Counted from the first letter of the stretch, positions 34,566 through 46,971 are shown. The stretch: 64,000 nt of DNA from Hordeum vulgare subsp. vulgare (GCF_904849725.1 NC_058520.1:532136083-532200082); one strand, 5' to 3'. A program made the numbers and translations. Notes: a model not told the origin generated them from the sequence alone.

Positions 34566-36820
34566 TTACATTGTGATGTATCGAACACCCATAGCATTAG
34601 GGTGTTGATCATGTTTTGCTCGTGGAAGAGGTTTAGTCAACGGGTCTGCAATATTCTGATCCGTGTGTACTTTACAAATATCTATTACTCCACTCTGGAC
34701 ATGGTCCTGGATGGAGTTGTAGCGGCGTTTGATGTGCTTGGTCTTCCGGTGAAACCTGGGCTCCTTGGCAATGACAATGGCCCCAGTGCTATCACAGAAG
34801 AGTGTCATTGGACCCGACGCGCTTGGAACCACTCCAAGGTCGGTGATGAGCTCCTTCATCCAAATTCCTTCATGAGCCGCTTCTGAAGCAGCTATATACT
34901 CCGTTTCACATGTAGACGCTGCCACGACTTCTTGCTTGCTACTACACCAGCTCACTGCCCCACCATTCAAAACATATACGTATCCGGTCTGTGACTTAGA
35001 GTCATCCGGATCTGTGTCGAAGCTAGCGTCGATGTAACCCTTTACGACGAGCTCTTCGTCATCTCCATAAACGAGAAACATCTCCTTAGTCCTTTTCAAG
35101 TACTTAAGGATATTCTTGACCGTTGTCCAGTGTTCCATACCGGGATCACTTTGGTACCTCCCTACCAAACTTATGGCAAGGTTTATATAAGGCCTGGTAC
35201 ACAGCATGTCATACATAAGAGAGCCTACAGCTGAAGCGTAGGGGACATAACTCATCTTCTCTCTATCTGCTGCCGTGGTCGGCGACTGAGTCTTACTCAA
35301 TCTCGTACCTTGCAAAACTGGCAAGAACCCTTTCTTTGAGTTTTCCATATTGAACTTCTTCAATATCCTGTCAAGGTATGTACTTTGCGAAAGACCTATG
35401 AGGCGTCTCGATCTATCTCTATAGATCTTCATGCCTAATATGTATGCAGCTTCTCCAAGGTCCTTCATTGAAAAACTCTTGTTCAAATAGGCCTTTATGC
35501 TCTCCAACATCTCTATATTATTCCCCATCAATAATATGTCATCCACATACAGTATGAGGAAAGCTACAGAGCTCCCACTCACTTTCTTGTACATATAGGC
35601 TTCTCCATAAACTTGTATGAACCCAAACGCTTTAATCACCTCATTAAAGGGAATGTTCCAACTCCGAGATGCCTGCACCAGCCCATAGATGGAGCGCTGG
35701 AGCTTGCAAACTTTGTTAGCACCCTTAGGGTTGACAAAACCTTCTGGTTGCATCATATACAACTCTTCCTTAAGGTTCCCGTTAAGGAACGCAGTTTTGA
35801 CGTCCATTTGCCAAATTTCATAAACATAAAAGGCGGCAATTGCTAACATGATTCGGACTGATTTCAGCTTCGCTACGGGAGAGAAAGTCTCTTCGTAGTC
35901 AATTCCTTGAATTTGTCAAAAACCCTTTGCGACAAGTCGAGCTTTATAAACGGTTACATTACCATTTGCATCAGACTTCTTCTTGAAGATCCATTTATTT
36001 TCAATGGCTCGCCAGTCATCGGGCAAGTCCACCAAAGTCCATACTTTGTTCTCATACATGGATCCTATCTCAGATTTCATAGCTTCAAGCCATTTGTTGG
36101 AATCCGGGCCCGCCATTGCTTCTTCATAGTTCGAAGGTTCACCGTTGTCTAACAACATGATTTCCATCACACGGTTTCCATACCACTCTGGTGCGGAGCG
36201 TGCCCTTGTGGACCTTCGCGGTTCAGTAGTAACTTGATCCGAAGCTTCATGATCATTATCATTAACTTACTCTTCAGTTGGTGCAGGTGCCACAGGAACA
36301 ATTTCCCGCGCTGCGCTACTTTCCTGTTCGAGAGGGGGTGTAATTACCTCATCAAGTTCTACTTTCCTCCCACTTACTTCTTTCGAGAGAAACTCTTTAT
36401 CTAAAAAGGATCCTTTCTTGGCAACAAAGGTTTTACCTTCGGATCTAAGATAAAAGGTATACCCAATAGTTTCCTTAGGGTATCCTATGAATACGCATTT
36501 CTCCGCTTTGGGTTCGAGCTTTTCTGGTTGAAGTTTCTTCACATAAGCATCGCAGCCCCAAACTTTAAGAAACGACAACTTAGGTTTCTTGTCAAACCAT
36601 AGTTCATACGGTGTCGTCTCAACGGATTTAGACGGTGCCCTATTTAAAGTGAATGCTGCAGTTTCTAATGTGTATCCCGAAAATGATAGCGGTAAGTCTG
36701 TAAGAGACATCATATATCGTACCATATCTAACAAAGTGCGATTACGACGTTCAGACACTCCGGTGCGTTGCGGTGTGCCATGCGGCGTGAGTTGTGAAAC
36801 GATTCCACACTTCCTTAGGA
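34566..36820 (-). pseudogene. Copia arm 1 pol: integrase part, RT, RNase H
   Basis: Read leftward: integrase from SQLTPHGTPQRTGVSERRNR (catalytic Glu region) at 36810, then NRAPSKSVETTPYELWFDKK, an acidic linker, RT with VWTLVDLP, QMDVKTAFLNGNLKEELYM and YVDDILLMGNN (near 35515-35550), and RNase H to the stop at 34566. Only two stops are seen: EE followed by TAA near 36268, and CGA to TGA near 35915. The C-terminal 427 codons are fully open. It is better preserved than Copia element 1 but lacks gag, protease and most of integrase. Confidence 0.9.
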
Positions 36821-36960
36821 AAATTAACATGACAGAAAAATTAAGTGTCTACGATCTGATCGACAGAAAAATTAACGTGACTTCAAGGAATTTCAGAGTG
36901 AGGTCGAGAATCAACGTGACAGAAAAATTAAGTGTCTACGATCTGATCGACAGAAAAATT
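36821..36960 (+). other. Templated filler at the head-to-head Copia junction
   Basis: 140 bp made of rearranged integrase fragments in plus orientation. GACAGAAAAATTAA-type blocks occur four times, AAGTGTCTACGATCTGATCG twice, and CTTCAAGGAATTTCAGAGTG once, all found in order at about 901-968 of Copia element 1. The arms beyond it form an inverted repeat (CCACACTTCCTTAGG left, CCTAAGGAAGTGTGG right). Confidence 0.85.
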
Positions 36961-38032
36961 GGCACACACCTAAGGAAGTGTGGAATCGTTTCATAACTGA
37001 CGCCGCCTCGCACACCGCAACGCAAGGGAGTGTCTGAACGTCGTAATCGCACCTTATTAGATATGGTACGATCTATAATGTCTCTTACCGACTTACCCCT
37101 ATCATTTTGGGGATACGCATTAGAAACTGCAGCATTCACTTTAAATAGGGCACCGTCTAAATCCGTTGAGACGACACCGTATGAACTATGGTTTGGCAAG
37201 AAACCTAAGTTGTCGTTTCTTAAAGTTTGGGTCTGCGATGCTTATGTGAAGAAACTTCAACCAGAAAAGCTTGAACCCAAAGCGGAGAAATGTGTATTCA
37301 TAGGATACCCTAAGTAAACTATTTGGTATACCTTCTATCTTAGATCCGAAGGTAAAACCATTGTTGCCAAGAACGAATCCTTTCTAGAGAAAGAGTTTCT
37401 CTCGAAAGAAGTAAGTGGGAGGAAGGTAGAACTTGATGAGGTAATTACACCCCCTCTCGAACAGGATAGTAGCGCAACGAGGGAAGTTGTTCCTGTGGCG
37501 CCTACACCAACTCAAGAGGAAGTTAATGATAATGATCATGAAGCTTCGGATCAAGTTACTACTGAACCTCGAAGGTCCACAAGGGTATGCTCCGCACCAG
37601 AGTGGTACGGCAAGCCTGTAATGGAAATCATGTTGTTAGACAACGGTGAACCTTCGAACTATGAAGAAGCGTTGGCGGGCCCGGATTCCAACAAATGACT
37701 TGAAGCAATGAAATCCGAGATAGGATCCATGTATGAAAACAAAGTATGGACTTTGGTGGACTTGCCGGATGACCGGCGAGCCATAGAAAATAAATGGATC
37801 TTCAAGAAGAAGACTGATGCAAACGGTAATGTAACCGTTTATAAAGCTCGACTTGTCGCAAAGGGTTTTCAACAAATTAAAGGAATTGACTACGAAGAGA
37901 CTTTCTCTCCCATAGCGAAGCTGAAATCAGTCCGAATCATGTTAGCAATTGCCGCCTTTTATGATTATGAAGTTTGGCAAATTGACGTCAAAACAGCGTT
38001 CCTTAACGGGAACCTTAAGGAAGAGTTGTATA
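36961..38032 (+). pseudogene. Copia arm 2 pol, integrase end to RT start
   Basis: Integrase end (VSERRNRTLLDMVRSIMSLT), linker, and RT start to ELYM, where the BARE-1-type element interrupts. Stops: GAA to TAA near 37316 and TGG to TGA near 37698; also a stop just after IVS near 36993. The reading resumes at 46977. Confidence 0.88.
38028..38032 (+). repeat. Target-site duplication, left copy (GTATA)
   Basis: GTATA directly precedes the LTR start at 38033 and is repeated at 46972-46976 after the other LTR. This defines the exact borders of the BARE-1-type insertion. Confidence 0.95.
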
Positions 38033-39858
38033 TGTTGGGGAACGTCGCATGGGAAACAAAAAATTTCCTACGCGCACGAAGACCTATCATGGTGATGTCC
38101 ATCTACGAGATGGGATGAGTGATCTATGTACCCTCGTAGACCGTACAGCAGAAGCGTTAGAGAACGCGGTTGATGTAGTGGAACGTCCTCACGTCCCTCG
38201 ATCCGCCCCGCGAACAATCCCGCGATCAGTCCCACAATCTAGTACCGAACGGACGGCACCTCCGCGTTCAGCACACGTACAGCTCGACGATGATCTCGGC
38301 CTTCTTGATCCAGCAAGAGAGACGGAGAGGTAGAGGAGTTCTCCGGCAGCGTGACGACGCTCCGGAGGTTGGTGATGACCTTGTCTCAGCAGGGCTCCGC
38401 CCGAGCTCCGCAGAAACGCGATCTAGAGGAAAAACCGTGGAGGTATGTGGTCGGGCTGCCGTGGAAAAGTCGTCTCAAATCAGCCCTAAAACCTCCGTAT
38501 ATATAGGTGGGAGGGAGGGGGCCTTGCCTTGGGGCTCAAGGAGCCCCAAGGGGGTCGGCCGAGTCCAAGGGGGAGGAATCTCCCCCCCCCAAACCGAGTT
38601 GGACTTGGTTTGGTGGGAGGGAGTCCCCTTTCCTTCCCACCTCCTCCTTTTTTTTCTTTCTCTCTTGATTTTCTTCTCCTTGGCGCATAGAGCCTTTTGG
38701 GCTGTCCCACCAGCCCACTAAGGGCTGGTGTGTCACCCCAAAGCCTATGGCTTCCCCGGGGTGGGTTGCCCCCCCCCCCCCCCGGTGAACTCCCGGAACC
38801 CATTCGTCATTCCCGGTACATTCCCGGTAACTCCGAAAACCTTCCGGTAATCAAATGAGGTCATCCTATATATCAATCTTCGTTTCCGGACCATTCCGGA
38901 AACCCTCGTGACGTCCGTGATCTCATCCGGGACTCCGAACAATATTCGGTAACCAACCATATAACTCAAATACGCATAAAACAACGTCGAACCTTAAGTG
39001 TGCAGACCCTGCGGGTTCGAGAACTATGTAGACATGACCCGAGAGACTCCTCGGTCAATATCCAATAGCGGGACCTGGATGCCCATATTGGATCCTACAT
39101 ATTCTACGAAGATCTTATCATTTGAACCTCAGTGCCAAGGATTCATATAATCCCGTATGTCATTCCCTTTGTCCTTCGGTATGTTACTTGCCCGAGATTC
39201 GATCGTCAGTATCCGTATACCTATTTCAATCTCGTTTACCGGCAAGTCTCTTTACTCGTACCGTAATACAAGATCCTGCAACTTACACTAAGTTACATTG
39301 CTTGCAAGGCTTGTGTGTGATGTTGTATTACCGAGTGGGCCCCGAGATACCTCTCCGTCACACGGAGTGACAAATCCCAGTATTGATCCATACTAACTCA
39401 ACTAACACCTTCGGAGATACCTGTAGAGCATCTTTATAGTCACCCAGTTATGTTGCAACGTTTGATACACACAAAGCATTCCTCCGGTGTCAGTGAGTTA
39501 TATGATCTTATGGTCATAGGAATAAATACTTGGCACGCATAAAACAGTAGCAACAAAATGACACGATCAACATGCTACGTCTATTAGTTTGGGTCTAGTC
39601 CATCACTTGATTCTCCTAATGACGTGATCCAGTTATCAAGCAACAACACCTTGTTCATAATCAGAAGACACTGACTATCTTTGATCAACTGGCTAGCCAA
39701 CTAGAGGCTTGCTAGGGATGGTGTTTTGTCTATGTATCCACACATGTAAATGAGTCTTCATTCAATACAATTATAGCATGGATAATAAACGATTATCTTG
39801 ATACAGGAATTATAATGATAACTATATTTATTATTGCCTCTAGGGCATAATTCCAACA
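38033..39858 (-). repeat. 3' LTR of BARE-1-type element (1826 bp)
   Basis: On the plus strand it starts TGTTGGGGAACG and ends AATTCCAACA. It contains a TATATATAGG-type motif near 38496 and another TATATA near 38870, possible TATA boxes, and a C-homopolymer of about 18 near 38770. Confidence 0.95.
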
Positions 39859-39870
39859 GTCTCCCACTTG
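39859..39870 (-). other. Polypurine tract of BARE-1-type element
   Basis: On the minus strand this reads CAAGTGGGAGAC directly before the 3' LTR. It is the same tract as in the Angela-like copies. Confidence 0.88.
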
Positions 39871-39910
39871 CACTAGAGTCAATAATCCAGCCCTCACATC
39901 ACCATGTGAA

Positions 39911-41944
39911 TTACATTGTAATAAATCTAACACTCATACAGTTCTGGTGTCGGTCATGTTTTGGCCGTGGAAGAGGTTTAGTCAGTGGGTCTCCTACATT
40001 CAGATCCGTGTGCACTTTGCATATATTTACGTCCTCTTCCTCGACGTAGTCGTGGATGAGGTTGAAGCATCGTTTGATGTGTCTGGTCTTCTTGTGAAAC
40101 CGTGGTTCCTTTGCTAAGGCAATGGCACCCGTGTTGTCACAGAACAAGGTTATTGGATCTAGTGCGCTTGGCACCACTCCAAGATCCGTCATGAACTGCT
40201 TCATCCAGACACCCTCCTTAGCCGCCTCCGAGGCAGCCATGTACTCCGCTTCACATGTAGAATCTGCTACGACGCTTTGCTTGGAACTGCACCAGCTTAC
40301 TGCACCCCCATTAAGAATAAATACGTATCCGGTTTGCGACTTAGAGTCGTCCGGATCTGTGTCAAAGCTTGCATCGACGTAACCTTTTACGGCGAGCTCT
40401 TCGTCACCTCCATATACGAGAAACATCTCCTTAGTCCTTTTCAGGTACTTCAGGATATTCTTGACCGCTGTCCAGTGATCCACTCCTGGATTACTCTGGA
40501 ACCTACCTGCCATACTTATGGCCAGGCTAACATCCGGTCTAGTGCACATTATCGCATACATGATAGAACCTATGGCTGAAGCATAGGGGACGGAGCGCAT
40601 ATGCTCTCTATCTTCATCAGTTGCTAGGCACTGAGTCTTACTCAATCTCATACCTTGTAAAACTGGCAAGGACCCTTTCTTGGATTGTTCCATTTTGAAC
40701 CTCTTCAAAACTTTATCAAGGTATGTGCTTTGTGAAAGTCCTATCAGGCGTTTTGATCTATCCCTATAGATCTTAATGCCTAGAATGTAAGCAGCTTCTC
40801 CTAGGTCCTTCATAGAGAAACTTTTATTCAAGTAACCTTTTACGCTCTCCAAAAACTCTACGTTGTTTCCAATCAGTAATATGTCATCCACATATAATAT
40901 TAGAAACGCCACAGAGCTCCCACTCACTTTCTTGTAAATACAAGATTCTCCAACCACTTGTATAAACCCAAATGCTTTGATCACTTCATCAAAGCGTTTG
41001 TTCCAACTCCGAGATGCTTGCACCAGTCCATAAATGGATCGCTGGAGCTTGCACACCTTGTTAGCATTCTTAGGATCGACAAAACCTTCGGGTTGTATCA
41101 TATACAACTCTTCCTTAAGGAAACCGTTAAGGAACGCTGTTTTGACATCCATCTGCCAGATTTCATAATCGAAAAATGCAGCTATTGCTAACATGATTCT
41201 GACGGACTTAAGCATCGCTACGGGTGAGAAAGTCTCATCGTAGTCAACTCCTGGAATTTGTGAAAAACCCTTTGCCACAAGTCGAGCTTTATAAACGGTC
41301 ACATTGCCGTCAGCGTCCGTCTTCTTCTTAAAGATCCATTTGTTCTGAATAGCCTTGCGGCCCTCGGGTAGTATCTCCAAAGTCCACACTTTGTTCTCAT
41401 ACATGGATCCTATCTCGGACTTCATGGCTTCTAGCCATTTGTTGGAATCTGGGCCCACCATTGCTTCTTCATAATTTGCAGGTTCATTGTTGTCTAACAA
41501 CATGATTGATAAGACGGGATTACCGTACCACTCTGGAGCAGCACGTGATCTCGTCGACCTGCGTGGTTCAACAGAAACTTGAACTGGAGATTCATGATCA
41601 TCATCATTAACTTCCTCCTCAACCGGCGTCGCAACGACAGAGGTTTCCCCTTGCCCTGCGCCACCATCCAGAGGGATGAGAGGTTCGACAACCTCGTCAA
41701 GTTCTATCTTCCTCCCACTCAATTCTCTCGAGAGAAACTCCTTCTCGAGAAAAGCTCCGTTCTTAGCAACAAACACTTTGCCCTCGGATTTGAGATAGAA
41801 GGTGTACCCAACTGTCTCTTTTGGGTAACCTATGAAGACGCACTTTTCCGCTTTGGGTTCCAGCTTTTCAGGCTGAAGCTTTTTGACATAAGCATCACAT
41901 CCCCAAACTTTAAGAAACGCAACTTTGGCCTTTTGCCATACCAC
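39911..41944 (-). CDS. BARE-1-type polyprotein, integrase tail, RT and RNase H (second frame)
   Basis: Open for 677 codons; the apparent start is only the frame entry after the frameshift near 41924. It opens with the integrase tail FLKVWGCDAYVKKLQPEKLE and an acidic linker. RT has VWTLEILPEG, KARLVAKGFSQIPGVDYDET, QMDVKTAFLNGFLKEELYM and the catalytic YVDDILLIGNN near 40870-40900. RNase H has VDASFDTDPDDSKSQTGYVF, the CEAEYMAASEAAKEGVWMK region and FCDNTGAIALAKEPRFHKKT. It ends MSVRFITM at 39911. These enzymes copy element RNA and remove it. All RT and RNase H motifs I looked for are present. Expression from the parental frame would need the single frameshift to be bypassed. Confidence 0.92.
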   Translation of the reverse strand: MVWQKAKVAFLKVWGCDAYVKKLQPEKLEPKAEKCVFIGYPKETVGYTFYLKSEGKVFVAKNGAFLEKEFLSRELSGRKIELDEVVEPLIPLDGGAGQGETSVVATPVEEEVNDDDHESPVQVSVEPRRSTRSRAAPEWYGNPVLSIMLLDNNEPANYEEAMVGPDSNKWLEAMKSEIGSMYENKVWTLEILPEGRKAIQNKWIFKKKTDADGNVTVYKARLVAKGFSQIPGVDYDETFSPVAMLKSVRIMLAIAAFFDYEIWQMDVKTAFLNGFLKEELYMIQPEGFVDPKNANKVCKLQRSIYGLVQASRSWNKRFDEVIKAFGFIQVVGESCIYKKVSGSSVAFLILYVDDILLIGNNVEFLESVKGYLNKSFSMKDLGEAAYILGIKIYRDRSKRLIGLSQSTYLDKVLKRFKMEQSKKGSLPVLQGMRLSKTQCLATDEDREHMRSVPYASAIGSIMYAIMCTRPDVSLAISMAGRFQSNPGVDHWTAVKNILKYLKRTKEMFLVYGGDEELAVKGYVDASFDTDPDDSKSQTGYVFILNGGAVSWCSSKQSVVADSTCEAEYMAASEAAKEGVWMKQFMTDLGVVPSALDPITLFCDNTGAIALAKEPRFHKKTRHIKRCFNLIHDYVEEEDVNICKVHTDLNVGDPLTKPLPRPKHDRHQNCMSVRFITM

Positions 41945-43890
41945 AGTTCGTATGGTGTCGTCTCAACGGATTTTGATGGTGCCCTATTTAAAGTGAATGC
42001 AGTTGTTTCTAATGCATAACCCCAAAACGATAACGGCAAATCAGTAAGAGACATCATAGATCGCACCATCTCTAATAAAGTACGATTACAACGTTCGGAC
42101 ACACCATTACGCTGTGGTGTTCCAGGCAGTGTTAACTGTGAAACAATTCCACATTGTCTTAAGTGATCACCAAACTCGAAACTCAGATATTCACCCCCAC
42201 GATCAGACCGTAGGAACTTGATCTTCTTGTTACGATGATTTTCCACTTCACTCTGAAATTGCTTGAACTTTTCAAATGTTTCAGACTTGAGCTTCATCAA
42301 GTAGACGTAACCATATCTACTCAAATCGTCAGTGAAGGTGAGAAAATAACGATATCCGCCGCGTGCCTCCACGCTCATCGGGCCACACACATCGGTATGT
42401 ATGATTTCCAATAAGTCACTTGCACGCTCCATTGTTCCGGAGAACGGAGTCTTAGTCATCTTGCCCATGAGGCATGGTTCGCACGTGTCAAGTGAATCAA
42501 AGTCAAGTGACTCCAAAAGTCCATCAGCATGGAGTTTCTTCATGCGCTTTACACCAATATGACCTAAGCGGCAGTGCCACAAAAATATGGCGCTATCATT
42601 GTTTACTCTAACTCTTTTGGTCTCAATGTTATGTATATGCGTATCGCTATCAAGATTCAATATGAACAATCCTCTCACATTCGGTGCATGACCATAAAAG
42701 ATGTTACTCATAGAAATAGAACAACCATTATTCTTTGACTTAAAAGAGTAACCGTCTCGCAATAAACAAGATCCAGATATAATGTTCATGCTCAACGCAG
42801 GCACTAAATAACAATGATTTAAGTTCATCACTAATCCCGACGGTAGCTGAAGTGACACTGTGCCGACGGCGATTGCATCAACCTTGGAACCATTTCCTAC
42901 GCGCATCGTCACTTCATCTTTCACCAGCCTTCGTCTATTCCGCAGTTCCTGTTTCGAGTTGCAAATATGAGCAACAGAACCGGTATCGAATACCCAGGCA
43001 CTACTACGAGAGCCGGTTAAGTACACATCAATAACATGTATATCAAATATACCTGATTTCTCTTTGCCCGCCTTCTTATCTGCCAGATACTTGGGGCAAT
43101 TGCGCTTCCAGTGACCCATACCCTTGCAATAGTAACACTCCGTTTCAGGCTTAGGTCCAACTTTGGGTTTCTTCGGCGGATTGGCAACAGGCTTGCCGCT
43201 CTTCTTCGAATTGCCCTTCTTGCCTTTGCCGTTTCTTTTGAAACTAGTGGTCTTATTCACCATCAACACTTGATGCTCTTTACGGAGTTCAGACTCTGCG
43301 ACTTTCAGCATCGCAAACAACTCGCCGGGAGACTTGTTCATCCCTTGCATGTTGTAGTTCAACACAAAGCCTTTATAGCTTGGCGGCAGTGATTGAAGGA
43401 TTCTGTCAGTGATAGCCTCTTGCGGGAGTTCAATCCCCAGCTCAGCTAGTCGGTTTGAGTACCCAGACATTTTGAGCACATGTTCACTGACAGACGAGTT
43501 TTCCTCCATCTTGCAAGCATAGAATTTATCGGAGGTCTCATACCTCTCGATCCGGGCGTTCTTCTGAAAGATAAACTTCAACTCCTGGAACATCTCAAAT
43601 GCTCCATGACGCTCAAAGCGACGTTGAAGTCCCGGTTCTAAGCCATACAAGACTGCACATTGAACTATTGAGTAGTCCTCCTTACGTGCTAACCAAGCGT
43701 TCTTAACATCCTGATCAGCCGTAGCGGGTGGTTCATCTCCTAGCGCAGCATTAAGGACATAATCCTTCTTCCCAGCTTGTAAGATTAGCTTAAGATTACG
43801 AGCCCAGTCTACAAAGTTTCTTCCATCATCTTTCAACTTAGCTTTCTCTAGGAACGTATTAAAATTGAGGATGACTGTCGCGTGAGCCAT
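41925..43890 (-). CDS. BARE-1-type polyprotein, gag, protease and integrase (first frame)
   Basis: Starts MAHATVILNFNTFLEKAK at the ATG at 43890, after the leader. Gag fills about residues 1-270, with a basic Lys/Gly stretch and a CCHC knuckle CYYCKGMGHWKRNC at about 251-264. Protease VFDTGSVAHICN is near residue 303. Integrase follows: H/C zinc-binding (HCRLGHIGVKRMKKLH, CEPC) near 437-470, then HTDVCGPM, RSDRGGEYLS and the GVSERCNRTLLEMV Glu near 600. All three acidic residues are present. A one-base deletion near 41924 (compared with the Angela-like copies) shifts frame; the next codons (FGDVMLMSK) are aberrant. Without it, gag-pol would be one polyprotein of about 1325 codons, as in BARE-1. 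Confidence 0.92.
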
Positions 43891-45133
43891 GATCTACAAC
43901 ACAAATATATTCAAAGTGGACTTAGACTATGTTCAAGATAATTAGAGTTTAACTTTAATCAAATTATATGCTAAACTCCCACTCAAAAAGTACATCTCTC
44001 TAGTCATTTGAGTGGTTCATGATCCACTTACACTATCCCAAGTCCGATCATCACGTGAGTTGAGTATAGTTTCAGTGGTAAGCATCCCTATGCTAATCAT
44101 ATCATCTATATGATTCATGATCGACCTTTCGGTCTCATGTGTTCCGAGGCCATGTCTGCACATGCTAGGCTCGTCAAGCTTAACCCGAGTGTTCCGCGTG
44201 CGCAACTGTTTTGCACCCGTTGTATGTGAACGTTGAGTCTATCACACCCGATCATCACGTGGTGTCTCGAAACGACGAACTGTAGCAACGGTGCACAGTC
44301 GGGGAGAACACAATTTCGTTTTGAAATTTTAGTGAGAGATCACCTCATAATGCTACCGTCGTTCTAAGCAAAATAAGGTGCATAAAAGGATTAACATCAC
44401 ATGCAATTCATAAGTGACATGATATGGCCATCATCACGTGCTTCTTGATCTCCATCACCAAAGCACCGGCACGATCTTCTTGTCACCGGCGCCACACCAT
44501 GATCATCCATCAACGTGTTGCCATCGGGGTTGTCGTGCTACTCATGCTATTACTACTAAAGCTACATCCTAGCAAAATAGTAAACGCATCTGCAAGCACA
44601 AACGTTAGTATAAAGACAACCCTATGGCTCCTGCCGGTTGCCGTACCATCGACGTGCAAGTCGATATTTCTATTACAACATGATCATCTCATACATCCAA
44701 TATATCACATCACATCGTTGGCCATATCACATCACAATCATACCCTGCAAAAACAAGTTAGACGTCCTCTAATTTTGTTGTTGCATGTTTTACGTGGTGA
44801 CCAAGGGTATCTAGTAGGATCGCATCTTACTTACGCAAACACCACAACGGAGATATATGAGTTGCTATTTAACCTCATCCAAGGACCTCCTTGGTCAAAT
44901 CCGATTCAACTAAAGTTGGAGAAACCGACACTTGCCAGTCATCTTTGAGCAAAGGGGGTTACTCGTAACGATGAAACCAGTCTCTCGTAAGCGTACGAGT
45001 AATGTCGGTCCAAGCCGCTTCAATCCAACAATACCGCGGAATCAAGAAAAGACTAAGGAGGGCAGCAAAGCGCACATCACCGCCCACAAAAACTTTTGTG
45101 TTCTACTCGAGAAAACATCTACGCATGAACCTA
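43891..45133 (-). other. BARE-1-type 5' untranslated leader
   Basis: About 1.24 kb between the primer-binding site and the gag ATG, with only short ORFs. Long leaders are usual in BARE-1 and would hold dimerisation and packaging signals. I cannot locate those by eye. Confidence 0.7.
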
Positions 45134-45146
45134 GCTCATGATGCCA
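45134..45146 (-). other. Primer-binding site of BARE-1-type element (diverged iMet-tRNA type)
   Basis: On the minus strand this reads TGGCATCATGAGC, one base inside the 5' LTR border. The canonical initiator-Met site is TGGTATCAGAGC, so this copy differs by one substitution and one inserted base. Confidence 0.8.
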
Positions 45147-45147
45147 C

Positions 45148-46971
45148 TGTTGGGGAACGTCGCATGGGAAACAAAAAATTTCCTACGCGCACGAAGACCT
45201 ATCATGGTGATGTCCATCTACGAGATGGGATGAGTGATCTAAGTACCCTCGTAGACCGTAAAGCAGAAGCGTTAGAGAACGCGGTTGATGTAGTGGAACG
45301 TCCTCACGTCCCTCGATCCGCCCCGCGAACAATCCCGCGATCAGTCCCACGATCTAGTACCGAACGGACGGCACCTCCGCGTTCAGCACACGTACAGCTC
45401 GATGATGATCTCGGCCTTCTTGATCCAGCAAGAGAGACGGAGAGGTAGAGGAGTTCTCCGGCAGCATGACGGCGCTCCGGAGGTTGGTGATGACCTTGTC
45501 TCAGCAGGGCTCCGCCCGAGCTCCGCAGAAACGCGATCTAGAGGAAAAACCGTGGAGGTATGTGGTCGGGCTGCCGTGGAAAAGTCGTCTCAAATCAGCC
45601 CTAAAACCTCCGTATATATAGGTCGGAGGGAGGGGACCTTGCCTTGGGGCTCAAGGAGCCCCAAGGGGGTCGCCCGAGTCCAAGGGGGAGGACTCTCCCC
45701 CCCCAAACCGAGTTGGACTTGGTTTGGTGGGAGGGAGTCCCCTTTCCTTCCCACCTCCTCCTTTTTTTTCTTTCTCTCTTGATTTTCTTCTCCTTGGCGC
45801 ATAGAGCCTTTTGGGCTGTCCCACCAGCCCACTAAGGGCTGGTGTGTCACCCCAAAGCCTATGGGCTTCCCCGGGGTGGGTTGCCCCCCCCCCCCCGGTG
45901 AACTCCCGGAACCCATTCGTCATTCCCGGTACATTCCCGGTAACTCCGAAAACCTTCCGGTAATCAAATGAGGTCATCCTATATATCAATCTACGTTTCC
46001 GGACCATTCCGGAAACCCTCGTGACGTCCGTGATCTCATCCGGGACTCCGAACAACATTCGGTAACCAACCATATAACTCAAATACGCATAAAACAACGT
46101 CGAACCTTAAGTGTGCAGACCCTGCGGGTTCGAGAACTATGTAGACATGACCCGAGAGACTCCTCGGTCAATATCCAATAGCGGGACCTGGATGCCCATA
46201 TTGGATCCTACATATTCTACGAAGATCTTATCGTTTGAACCTCAGTGCCAAGGATTCATATAATCCCGTATGTCATTCCCTTTGTCCTTCGGTATGTTAC
46301 TTGCCCGAGATTCGATCGTCAGTATCCGTATACTTATTTCAATCTCGTTTACCGGCAAGTCTCTTTACTCGTACCGTAATACAAGATCCCACAACTTACA
46401 CTAAGTTACATTGCTTGCAAGGCTTGTGTGTGATGTTGTATTACCGAGTGGGCCCCGAGATACCTCTCCGTCACACGGAGTGACAAATCCCAGTCTTGAT
46501 CCATACTAACTCAACTAACACCTTCGGAGATACCTGTAGAGCATCTTTATAGTCACCCAGTTACGTTGCGACGTTTGATACACACAAAGCATTCCTCCGG
46601 TGTCAGTGAGTTATATGATCTTATGGTCATAGGAATAAATACTTGACACGCATAAAACAGTAGCAACAAAATGACACGATCAACATGCTACGTCTATTAG
46701 TTTGGGTCTAGTCCATCCCGTGATTCTCCTAATGACGTGATCCAGTTATCAAGCAACAACACCTTGTTCATAATCAGAAGACACTGACTATCTTTGATCA
46801 ACTCGCTAGCCAACTAGAGGCTTGCTAGGGATGGTGTTTTTTCTATGTATCCACACATGTAAATGAGTCTTCATTCAATACAATTATAGCATGGATAATA
46901 AACGATTATCTTGATACAGGAATTATAATAACAACTATATTTATTATTGCCTCTAGGGCATAATTCCTACA
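45148..46971 (-). repeat. 5' LTR of BARE-1-type element (1824 bp)
   Basis: Collinear with 38033-39858. Its outer end reads TGTAGGAATT on the minus strand instead of TGTTGGAATT, a point change at the fourth base that keeps TG...CA ends. The target duplication GTATA follows at 46972. Confidence 0.95.

Larger units (their letters stand above)
32755..36820 (-). mobile_element. Angela-like Copia element, 3' half (head-to-head arm 1)
   Basis: Minus-strand copy with a complete 3' LTR (32755-34533) and pol from RNase H back into integrase, stopping abruptly at 36820 inside the sequence TTCCTTAGG. The left flank GTGTC (32750-32754) belongs to the Tat gag. No gag or 5' LTR follows; instead shuffled filler and an opposite-orientation copy of the same region begin. 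Confidence 0.92.
38033..46971 (-). mobile_element. BARE-1-type Copia retrotransposon, full length
   Basis: 8939 bp with both LTRs, a primer-binding site, a 1.26-kb leader, one gag-pol reading region, a polypurine tract and a perfect 5-bp target duplication. Size, LTR length (about 1.82 kb), LTR sequence (TGTTGGAATTATGCCC) and polyprotein match what I remember of BARE-1/WIS. The two LTRs look nearly identical by eye, with scattered single-base differences. Together with only one visible coding break, this suggests recent insertion. It sits in the RT gene of Copia arm 2. Confidence 0.95.

Noticed and set aside
44424..44948. 174-codon ORF on the plus strand
   Set aside because: It is antisense in the BARE-1-type leader, compositionally unremarkable, with no recognisable domain.
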